The position numbers and the translations under genes were made by a program. From contig DASQKI010000067.1 in NCBI GenBank assembly GCA_035630615.1, forward strand, positions 1 to 59,572: 59,572 bases of DNA. Reading direction: 5' to 3'. The notes under the pieces are model-generated. The model had not been told where the DNA came from, did no database searches, and saw nothing but the letters and a program-made list of their open reading frames with translations. This document shows positions 52,291 through 59,572 of this stretch, piece after piece (the first letter of the stretch is position 1; each line of letters begins with the position of its first letter). This stretch comes from DATFRX01 sp035630615 (lineage in GTDB: Bacteria > Actinomycetota > Actinomycetes > Propionibacteriales > Nocardioidaceae).

Positions 52291-54477
52291 ATGCTCACAC
52301 GGTGGGGCCGCCTGGTGGCCCGACGGGCGCGGTGGGTCGTCACGGTGGGCATGCTGCTCGTCGTGGCGGCCAGCGCATTCGGCTTCGGAGTCTTCGACAA
52401 GCTGCAAGACGGCGGCTTCGACGACCCGGCCAGCGAGTCGGCCCAAGCGGCCGACGCCGAACAAGATGCCTTCGGTCGGCGGGAGGCCGATCTGATCGCG
52501 ATCTACTCCAGTGACTCGCTCACGGTCGGAGATCCGGCCTTCGAGCAGGCCGTCCGCGATACGCTCGCCGGCCTACCCGAGGACTCCGTCGCCAATGTCG
52601 TCACGTGGTACGACACGCCGCAGCCGTCGTTGGTCTCGTCCGACCGGCACGCGACCCAGGTGGTCGTGAGCCTCACCGGCGACACCCAAAACGAGCTGTC
52701 GGAGTCGGCCGACGAGGTTCGTCCGGCGCTCGAAGACGTCGATGGGCTGACCGTCGACGTCGCCGGCCAGTACGCGGTCTTCGGCGACGTCAGCGACAAC
52801 GTCTCCGAGGACATCGCCCGCGCCGAGAGCATCTCGATGCCGCTGGTCCTGATCCTGTGCTTGGTGATCTTCGGCAGCATCGTCGCGGCGCTCATGCCGG
52901 TCGGGATCGGCGCGGTCGCGGTCGTCGGCTCGTTCGCGATCGTCCGGCTGCTCACGTCGATCACCGACGTCTCGGTGTTCGCGATCAACATCATCACGCT
53001 CCTCGGCATGGGGCTGGCGATCGACTACGCGCTGTTCGTCGTGAGCCGGTTCCGGGAGGAGCTCGCCAAGCGGCCGGGCTCGGGTCGCGACGGCGTCGCC
53101 GAGGCGGTCGAGACGACGGTCGCGACGGCGGGCCGGACCATCCTCTTCTCGGGGCTCACGGTGGCCGCCGCACTCGCGTCACTGCTGATCTTCCCGCAGA
53201 TCTTCCTGCGCTCGATGTCGATGGGTGGCATCGCCGCGGTGCTGGTCGCGATGGTCGCTGCCCTCACTGTCTTGCCGGCCACGCTGGCACTGCTGGGCCG
53301 GCGCATCGAGGCCGGCCGGATGCCGTGGCGACGGCGTCGGTCGCCGCAGGCGCTGGTCGAGCACGGTACGTGGGCGCGGATCGCCCGGAGCGTCATGCGG
53401 CGCCCCGTCGCGTACCTCGTGACGATCGTCGTGGCCCTGCTCGCCTTGGGTACGCCCTTCCTCGGCGCGGCGTGGGGGAGCGTCGACGAACGCGTACTGC
53501 CGGAGGACGCGCCGAGTCGGATCGCCGCCGAGAAGCAGGCTGACCTGTTCGGTGGCGAGCAGTCCAGCGCCAACGCGCTCGTGACCGGCGCCAGTGAGAG
53601 CGAGCTGAGTGGCTACGTCGCCGATCTCGGTCAGGTCGACGGTGTCGACGGCGTCCGTGTGCTCGACCAGACCACCGAGGACGGCAACCCGGTCGCGCTG
53701 GTCCAGGCGACCTGGGAGGGCAACGGCCAGACCGAGGAGTCGCAGTCGATCGTGAGCGACCTACGTGGGGTGCAGCCGCCGGGCGACGCCGACGTGCTGA
53801 TCGGCGGGACGTCGGCCAACACGGTCGACCTCATCGACTCGGTCGGCGAACGGCTGCCGTGGATGGGTCTGCTCGTCGTCGCTGTGATGCTGGTGCTGCT
53901 GTTCCTGGCATTCGGGTCGATCGTGCTGCCCATCAAGGCCGTCGTCATGAATGCCGTGTCGATCGTCGCGTCGTTCGGCGTGGTCACGTGGATCTTCGCC
54001 GACGGACACCTCAGTGGCCTGCTGGGCTTCACGTCCACCGGCTATCTCGACGCGACCCAGCCAATCCTGATGCTGGCGATCCTGTTCGGACTGTCGATGG
54101 ACTACGAGGTGTTCCTGCTTTCCCGCGTACGCGAGCGGTGGGACGCCACGCACGACAACACCGACGCGGTCGCGACCGGAGTGCAGCAGACGGGCGGCAT
54201 CATCACCAGTGCGGCGTTGCTGCTAGCGGTCGTGATCGGGGCCTTCGCCACGTCGGGAATCGTCTTCATCAAGATGATCGGCGTCGGCATGCTGGTCGCG
54301 ATCCTGGTCGACGCCACCGTCGTACGCGCGCTGTTGGTGCCGGCGACGATGCGACTGCTGGGCCGGGCGAACTGGTGGGCGCCGGGACCGATGCGGCGCT
54401 GGTGGGAGCGCCACGGCATCCGCGAGGTGGAAGCCCCCGAGGCGCCGCGGGAGCGGTCCTCGATACTGGTCGAGTGA
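52291..54477 (+). CDS. MMPL/RND-family transporter
   Basis: 728 aa with 12 predicted helices in two halves: one N-terminal helix, a periplasmic loop and five helices (~185-350), then the same again (~375-690). GMGLAIDYALFVVSRFREEL and LFGLSMDYEVFLLSRVRERW carry the Asp-Tyr pairs of the proton relay. The family exports lipids and drugs. GAGGAG precedes ATG 52291. Probably repressed by the divergent TetR. Confidence 0.93.
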   Translation: MLTRWGRLVARRARWVVTVGMLLVVAASAFGFGVFDKLQDGGFDDPASESAQAADAEQDAFGRREADLIAIYSSDSLTVGDPAFEQAVRDTLAGLPEDSVANVVTWYDTPQPSLVSSDRHATQVVVSLTGDTQNELSESADEVRPALEDVDGLTVDVAGQYAVFGDVSDNVSEDIARAESISMPLVLILCLVIFGSIVAALMPVGIGAVAVVGSFAIVRLLTSITDVSVFAINIITLLGMGLAIDYALFVVSRFREELAKRPGSGRDGVAEAVETTVATAGRTILFSGLTVAAALASLLIFPQIFLRSMSMGGIAAVLVAMVAALTVLPATLALLGRRIEAGRMPWRRRRSPQALVEHGTWARIARSVMRRPVAYLVTIVVALLALGTPFLGAAWGSVDERVLPEDAPSRIAAEKQADLFGGEQSSANALVTGASESELSGYVADLGQVDGVDGVRVLDQTTEDGNPVALVQATWEGNGQTEESQSIVSDLRGVQPPGDADVLIGGTSANTVDLIDSVGERLPWMGLLVVAVMLVLLFLAFGSIVLPIKAVVMNAVSIVASFGVVTWIFADGHLSGLLGFTSTGYLDATQPILMLAILFGLSMDYEVFLLSRVRERWDATHDNTDAVATGVQQTGGIITSAALLLAVVIGAFATSGIVFIKMIGVGMLVAILVDATVVRALLVPATMRLLGRANWWAPGPMRRWWERHGIREVEAPEAPRERSSILVE

Positions 54478-54668
54478 GGCACAGCGAGTTCTGGGCGCGG
54501 ATGGAGCAACACCTCGGCGGCGCGTACTCGAGGGTCTGGGCTCGAGAGCAGGTGATCGGCGAGCTGGACGGGCGTACGGTCGACCAGGCCCTCGAGGCGG
54601 GCGAGTCCCCGCAGCGGGTATGGCGCGCCGTCTGGGGGGCGCTCGAGCTGCCTGACCGTGAGCGCTGA
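54474..54668 (+). CDS. DUF3046 protein
   Basis: 64 aa from GTG 54474, overlapping the mmpL stop (GTGA). HSEFWARMEQHLGGAYSRVW and GRTVDQALEAGESPQRVWRA are the DUF3046 signature (small helical, function unknown). In most actinobacteria this gene lies directly before recA, a few genes after clgR. Here it is 13 kb from clgR and followed by an MFS gene. Confidence 0.9.
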   Translation: MRHSEFWARMEQHLGGAYSRVWAREQVIGELDGRTVDQALEAGESPQRVWRAVWGALELPDRER

Positions 54669-55928
54669 GTGAGCGCCCCGTCCACGTCGGCCGTTCAGCG
54701 GCGTACCGTCGGGAGCCTGGTCGTGAGCCAGGCTCTCGGCGGTGTCGGCGTCTCGACCGGCATCGCGGTGGTGGCCCTGCTCGCCGAGGACATCCTCGGA
54801 TCGCCGGACCTCGCGGGGTTGCCGCAGGCGGCGCAGGTGTTCGGCTCGGCGGCCGGCGCGTACGCGATCGCCGCGCTGAGCACGCGCAGCGGTCGGCGCA
54901 TCGGGCTCGCGATGGGCTACGGCACCGGAGCCGTCGGCGCGGGGGTGTGCCTGCTGGCGGCGATCGCCTCCAGCTTCGTCCTGTTGATTGTGGGCGCCGC
55001 CCTGCTCGGTTCGGCGACGGCGGCCAACAGTCAGGCTCGGTTCGCCGCCACCGATCTTGCCGACGCCGACGCCAGGGCTCGGGCGTTGTCGATCGTCGTC
55101 TGGGCGACCACGATCGGCGCGGTGCTGGGGCCCAACCTGGTCGGTGGTGCGGGCGACGCGGCCGACTCGGTCGGGTTGCCGGAGCTCGGCGGCGCCTTCG
55201 TCCTGACGGTAGTCGGCACCGGGCTGGCGGCGGCATTTCTGCACTGGCGGCTGCGGCCCGACCCGCTGCTGCTGTCGCGAGAGTTGGCCGGCGAAACGGA
55301 GGTGAGCGACGGTCCCTCGGGTGCGAGGCGGCACGCGCTGGCGATCTTTCGCGATCATCCGCGCGCGCTCAGCGGCATGGTCGCGGTCGCCGCCGGTCAC
55401 GCGACGATGGTCTCGGTCATGGTCATGACGCCGCTGCACATGGACCACGGCGGTGCCGACCTCGAGGTCGTGGGCTTCGTCATCAGCATGCACGTGCTCG
55501 GCATGTTCGCCTTCGCGCCGATCGTCGGGTGGTCTACCGACCGGGTCGGGCCGCGCATCGTGCTGTTCACCGGCGCGGCAATCCTGCTCGCCGCGGTCAC
55601 GCTGGCCGGTCGAGCTCCCGAAGGCGCGTCGACCGGACTCACGGTCGGGCTGTTCCTGCTCGGGCTGGGCTGGTCGTGCACCCTGATCGCCGGCTCGACC
55701 GTGCTCACCAACGCGGTTCCGCTGGCCGACCGGCCGACGGCCCAGGGCACGTCCGACCTGGTGATGGGCGTGTGCGCCGGCATCGGGGGTGCCAGCGGCG
55801 GCTGGATCGTCGGCACGTGGGGCTTCGACGTGCTCAACGTCGTTGCCGGGATCGTCGCCCTCGCGGTTGTCGTCGTCGCGGTCTCCGTACGCCGGCGGGT
55901 CAGCGTCCCGGACGCGGCAGGCGTCTAG
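54669..55928 (+). CDS. MFS transporter
   Basis: 419 aa with 12 hydrophobic helices. STRSGRRIGLAMGYGTGAVG (motif A-like, loop 2-3), ANSQARFAATDLADADARAR and WATTIGAVLGPNLVGGAGDA are seen. A relative of YfmO/drug-efflux MFS proteins; substrate unknown. GTG 54669 is immediately after the DUF3046 stop, so mmpL, DUF3046 and this gene are probably one transcript. Confidence 0.87.
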   Translation: MSAPSTSAVQRRTVGSLVVSQALGGVGVSTGIAVVALLAEDILGSPDLAGLPQAAQVFGSAAGAYAIAALSTRSGRRIGLAMGYGTGAVGAGVCLLAAIASSFVLLIVGAALLGSATAANSQARFAATDLADADARARALSIVVWATTIGAVLGPNLVGGAGDAADSVGLPELGGAFVLTVVGTGLAAAFLHWRLRPDPLLLSRELAGETEVSDGPSGARRHALAIFRDHPRALSGMVAVAAGHATMVSVMVMTPLHMDHGGADLEVVGFVISMHVLGMFAFAPIVGWSTDRVGPRIVLFTGAAILLAAVTLAGRAPEGASTGLTVGLFLLGLGWSCTLIAGSTVLTNAVPLADRPTAQGTSDLVMGVCAGIGGASGGWIVGTWGFDVLNVVAGIVALAVVVVAVSVRRRVSVPDAAGV

Positions 55929-55944
55929 TCACTCTCCCTCGCCT

Positions 55945-56023
55945 CGAGATTGCACGAACGTCCCCGCCCGACCGCATGCGTCCGCGCGGGTTCTTACGGA
56001 TCAGGGACATTCGTGCAATCTCG
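55945..56023. terminator. Long inverted repeat between MFS and MTA-phosphorylase genes
   Basis: Twenty-nt arms starting CGAGATTGCACGAA (55945-55964) and ending TTCGTGCAATCTCG (56004-56023) match at 19 of 20 positions around a 39-nt loop. It begins 16 nt after the MFS stop. Likely a terminator; the size and loop resemble an intergenic palindromic repeat unit. Confidence 0.65.
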
Positions 56024-56060
56024 ACGGAAGAGGTGCTTCGCGGCTGGCAGACTCGGCGGC

Positions 56061-56873
56061 GTGACAGCAGCTGAGATCGCCGTCATCGGCGGGTCCGGGT
56101 TCTACGCGTTCCTCGACGGCGCGGTCGAGCATGTGGTCGAGACGCCGTACGGTTCGCCGTCGGCGCCGATCGCGGTCGGCACGGTCGACACCGACTCCGG
56201 GCCGCGGCCGGTCGCCTTCCTGCCTCGGCACGGCCGCCGCCACAAGCATCCGGCCCACGTCGTTCCGTACCGGGCCAATCTGTGGGCGCTGCGCTCGCTC
56301 GGCGTACGTCAGGTCGTCGCCCCGTGTGCCGTCGGAAGCCTCCGACCCGAGCTCGGGCCGGGCACTCTCGTCGCCCCGGACCAGCTCGTCGACCGGACGA
56401 CGTCGCGGGTGCAGACGTACTTCGACCAAGGCGCCTGCCACATCGGGTTCGCCGACCCGTACTGCCCCCGATTGCGGGGCGAGGTGCTCGGCTCCATGAG
56501 TACGCAGGATGCCGATGTCGTCGACGGCGGCACGATGGTCGTCATCGAGGGGCCGCGCTTTTCGACCCGGGCCGAGTCGCAGTGGTACGCCGCGCAGGGC
56601 TGGTCGCTGGTCACCATGACCGGGCATCCCGAGGCGGTGCTGGCCCGCGAGCTGGCGCTTTGCTACGCGCCGGTCGCGTTGGTGACCGATCTCGACGCGG
56701 GGCTCGCCGCCGAGGAGGCGGTGAGCCAGGCCGAGGTGTTCCGGGTCTTCGCCGAGCACACCGACCGGTTGCGCCGCCTGCTGCGTGGCGTGGTCGCCGG
56801 GCTGCCACTCAAGCGCGACTGCGCATGTCCCGACGTGCACGAGGGCATGACGCTGCCCGTGGAGCTGCCGTGA
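56061..56873 (+). CDS. mtnP: S-methyl-5'-thioadenosine phosphorylase family protein
   Basis: 270 aa purine nucleoside phosphorylase-type enzyme. IAVIGGSGFY, FLPRHGRRHKHPAHVVPYRA (phosphate/ribose site), MVVIEGPRFSTRAESQWYAA and VTMTGHPEAVLARELALCYA are family motifs. It should cleave methylthioadenosine (or a 6-oxopurine nucleoside) with phosphate. GTG 56061 has no ribosome-binding site; CAGACT lies 7 nt before it. Its stop overlaps the epimerase start by 4 nt. Confidence 0.9.
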   Translation: MTAAEIAVIGGSGFYAFLDGAVEHVVETPYGSPSAPIAVGTVDTDSGPRPVAFLPRHGRRHKHPAHVVPYRANLWALRSLGVRQVVAPCAVGSLRPELGPGTLVAPDQLVDRTTSRVQTYFDQGACHIGFADPYCPRLRGEVLGSMSTQDADVVDGGTMVVIEGPRFSTRAESQWYAAQGWSLVTMTGHPEAVLARELALCYAPVALVTDLDAGLAAEEAVSQAEVFRVFAEHTDRLRRLLRGVVAGLPLKRDCACPDVHEGMTLPVELP

Positions 56874-57922
56874 GAGTGCTGCTGACCGGTGCGGCCGGGT
56901 TCATCGGCGGGCACGTCGCGACGGCGCTCGCCGAGCGCGGCCACGATGTCGTCGGGGTCGACGCGCTGATTCCGGCGGCGCATCCGGTCGGCGTCGAACC
57001 GCCGGCCGGTGTCGTGCGTCTCGATGTCCGCGACGCCGATCGTCTCGACGGGCTGCTCGCCGGCGTCGACGTCGTGTGCCATCAGGCCGCGATGGTCGGC
57101 AACGGCGTCGACGCGCAGGACCTGCCCGCGTACGCGGCGCACAACGACCTCGGCACGGCGCAGCTGCTCGCCGCGATGGCGCGGGCGGGAGTCGACCGAC
57201 TCGTATTGGCGTCGTCGATGGTGGTCTACGGCGACGGGCGCTACCGGTGCGCGCGACACGGCGACGTCGAGCCGGCGCCGCGTCGGATCGAGGATCTCGA
57301 TGACGGGGTCTTCGACCACCGATGCCCGCGGTGCTCGGCGCTGGTCGAGTGGGCGCTCGTCGACGAGTCGGCACCGCTGCGGCCGCGGAGTGCCTATGCG
57401 GCGTCGAAGGTGGCGCAGGAGCATTACGCGGCCGCTTGGTGCACGCTGCGGTCGGGTCGGGCCGTGGCGTTGCGCTATCACAACGTCTACGGGCCGGGGC
57501 TGCCAGCGGACACCCCGTACGCCGGCGTCGCCGCCATCTTTCGGTCTGCTGCGGCCCGTGGCGAGGCGCCGCAGGTCTACGAGGACGGTCGGCAGGCGCG
57601 CGACTTCGTCCACGTCACCGATGTCGCCGACGCCAACGTCGCCGCGATCGAGGCGGTGGGCGACCATCCGGAGGGGCTGACCGCGTACAACGTGTGCTCG
57701 GGGCAGCCGCGTACGGTCGGCGACCTCGCGGCCGCGATCGCTTCGGCCGGCAGCGGCCCGGCCCCGATCGTGAGTGGGCGCTACCGCGCGGCCGATGTAC
57801 GCCACGTCGTCGCTTCTCCCGATGCCGCGCGCGACGGCCTCGGCTTCCGGGCCCGGGTCGATCCGGACATCGGCCTCAAGGAGCTGGCCACGGCGCCGCT
57901 GCGACCGACCACGTCCCCCTGA
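56870..57922 (+). CDS. NAD-dependent sugar epimerase/dehydratase with a zinc-ribbon-like insert
   Basis: 350 aa extended SDR. VRVLLTGAAGFIGGHVATAL binds NAD; SSMVVYG has the Ser and SAYAASKVAQEHYA the Tyr-x3-Lys. Between them, ~residues 123-160, an insert with CARHG and CPRC could bind zinc. RYHNVYGPGLPADTPYAGVA and RDFVHVTDVADANVAAI are typical of UDP-glucose epimerase-like enzymes. The GTG overlaps the phosphorylase stop (GTGA). The 3' end lies in a very large palindrome. Confidence 0.9.
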   Translation: MRVLLTGAAGFIGGHVATALAERGHDVVGVDALIPAAHPVGVEPPAGVVRLDVRDADRLDGLLAGVDVVCHQAAMVGNGVDAQDLPAYAAHNDLGTAQLLAAMARAGVDRLVLASSMVVYGDGRYRCARHGDVEPAPRRIEDLDDGVFDHRCPRCSALVEWALVDESAPLRPRSAYAASKVAQEHYAAAWCTLRSGRAVALRYHNVYGPGLPADTPYAGVAAIFRSAAARGEAPQVYEDGRQARDFVHVTDVADANVAAIEAVGDHPEGLTAYNVCSGQPRTVGDLAAAIASAGSGPAPIVSGRYRAADVRHVVASPDAARDGLGFRARVDPDIGLKELATAPLRPTTSP

Positions 57923-57983
57923 GAGGACCCATATGGCGCGACACGCCCGGCGCGTCGCGCCATCAGGGTCCCCTCAGGGGAAC
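57913..57983. terminator. 71-nt near-palindrome between convergent genes
   Basis: Arms 57913-57947 and 57949-57983 (35 nt each) are inverted copies with 30 of 35 matches around one central base. It contains the epimerase stop and ends 6 nt before the stop of the histidine kinase gene, so it can fold in either transcript as a bidirectional terminator. Confidence 0.75.
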
Positions 57984-57989
57984 CGACGC

Positions 57990-59017
57990 TCAGTGGACGG
58001 CGAGGGGGAGTCGGATCTCGAAGCGGCAGCCGGGGCCGTGGTTGGCGACGTCGATCTCGCCGTGGTGCGCCTCGACCAGACCGCGGGCGATGGCGAGACC
58101 GAGGCCGGCGCCGGCCGGTTCGGTGCCGTTGTCGCCGACCGTGTCCCGGGCCGTGCTGCCGCGGTAGGCGAGGTCGAATACCGACGACAACTCGGGCTCG
58201 GGGATGCCGCCGCACGCGTCGTCGACCCGCAGCCATGCCGCGCTGTCGTTGGCGCCGGTCGACACGACGACCTCGCCGCGACGTGGCGTATGGCGGACGG
58301 CGTTGCCGAGCAGGTTGCGCACGACACGTACGAGTTCGTTGCCGCCGCCGAGGACGACCGGTCCGATCGGGTCGGCCGTGCGTACTCGTACCTCGACCCC
58401 GCCGGCCTGCGCGCTCGGGTGCACCGACGCGACCGCCTCGCGGACCACCTCGGCGATCGACACCGGCCGCAACGAGAGGTTGAGCGCTCCGGCATGGATG
58501 CGTGACATCTCGAACAGGTCGTCGACCATCGCCGAAAGCCGTAGCGACTCGTGACGGATCTGTTGCGCGTACGCCGCGACGTCGACCGGCTCGTGGACGA
58601 CGCGGTCCTCGAGCGCCTCGGTCATCGCACGGATGCCGGCCAGCGGAGTCCGCAAGTCGTGACTCACCCAGGCGACCAACTCGCGGCGAGCCCGCTCGGC
58701 GGTGCGCTCACGTTCGCGGGCCTCGCGTTCCCACACGCTCTGTCGCGCCAACGACCGGCCGAGCATGATCGCGGTCGGCACGCAGACCAGCGTCACCACG
58801 ATCCAAACCACGGCGCTGCGTCGGAGTTCAGCGGTCAGCATGAATCCGCTGGTCACGACGACGCCAGCGATGATCGCGATCTGAGGGATCAGCGTGATGA
58901 CGACCATCGACAGGGTCAAGGCGCGCGACCGCAGCCGGCGCAACAGCAGCGCACCGATCAACGCCACCGGCAGCGAGCAGGCCAGGGCCAGCAGCGCAAC
59001 CTGCCAGTCGTGCTGGC

Positions 59018-59021
<4 letters not shown>
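57990..59021 (-). CDS. Sensor histidine kinase (OmpR-class partner)
   Basis: 343 aa. Two or three N-terminal membrane helices (~5-90, almost no outer loop), then HisKA with SHDLRTPLAGIRAMTEALED (phospho-acceptor His121) and HATPase_c with N-box RNLLGNAVRHTP, DDACGGIPEP and GAGLGLAIARGLVEAHHGEI. The lack of an outer sensor domain suggests sensing within the membrane. ATG 59021 overlaps the response-regulator stop (ATGA). Confidence 0.92.

Positions 59022-59572
<551 letters not shown>

Overview
The window is about 59.6 kb of very GC-rich DNA (roughly 70% G+C by eye) with dense, often overlapping genes. It reads as a chromosomal segment of an actinobacterium. Supporting markers are a DUF222-type gene, two SigE-family sigma factors, a SigG-like sigma factor with a SnoaL-like tail, an Rv2175c-type DNA-binding protein, a mycothiol-dependent-isomerase-fold protein, ClgR, DUF3046 and the order dapA-rnj... 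ftsK-rimO-pgsA-cinA-clgR. A Nocardioides/Kribbella-like (Propionibacteriales) relative is my guess; the sequence alone does not fix the genus. No rRNA, tRNA, CRISPR array, insertion sequence or prophage was seen.

Layout. 1-9.7 kb: a broken DUF222 gene, a secreted Xaa-Pro dipeptidyl-peptidase-like hydrolase, cobyric acid synthase, threonine aldolase, a VOC protein, a secreted protein with an apparent frameshift, Tat-exported PhoD, and a sigma factor coupled to a membrane-anchored partner. 9.7-25.8 kb: a PASTA-domain Ser/Thr kinase, its Rv2175c-like neighbour, idsA, metF and a phytoene-desaturase-like enzyme. These recall the Mycobacterium tuberculosis Rv2172c-Rv2176 block, here split by about 8.7 kb of accessory genes: a frameshifted barnase-like RNase with an intact barstar, a BBE-type flavoenzyme, an MFS pump, a cyclase remnant, a HEAT-repeat protein, two VOC proteins, a SigG-like sigma factor and a TIGR03086 protein. 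25.8-30 kb: a two-domain peptidoglycan hydrolase, DUF4232, YbaK and DinB proteins. 30-42 kb: the housekeeping run dapA-rnj, ftsK-RodZ-like-rimO-pgsA-cinA-clgR, interrupted by an SDR gene and a hydrolase pseudogene. 42-60 kb: Lhr helicase, a second sigma/membrane-propeller pair, an ABC exporter, TetR-MMPL, DUF3046 without an adjacent recA, an MFS transporter, an MTA-phosphorylase/epimerase pair and a two-component system cut by the window end.

Recurring signals outside genes: (1) many genes with no ribosome-binding site have a TAnnnT hexamer 6-8 nt before the start codon, as expected of leaderless transcripts; (2) large hairpins follow stop codons, including two copies of one 48-nt structured element with the same spacing from the stop and a 71-nt near-palindrome between convergent genes; (3) several palindromic operator candidates; (4) at least four broken genes, which could be real decay or sequencing/assembly error. 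No single clearly new multi-gene system stands out. The best leads are the RNase/barstar cassette, the VOC-VOC-SigG cluster, the repeated 3' hairpin element, the 22-bp repeats before ftsK and the structured dapA leader.
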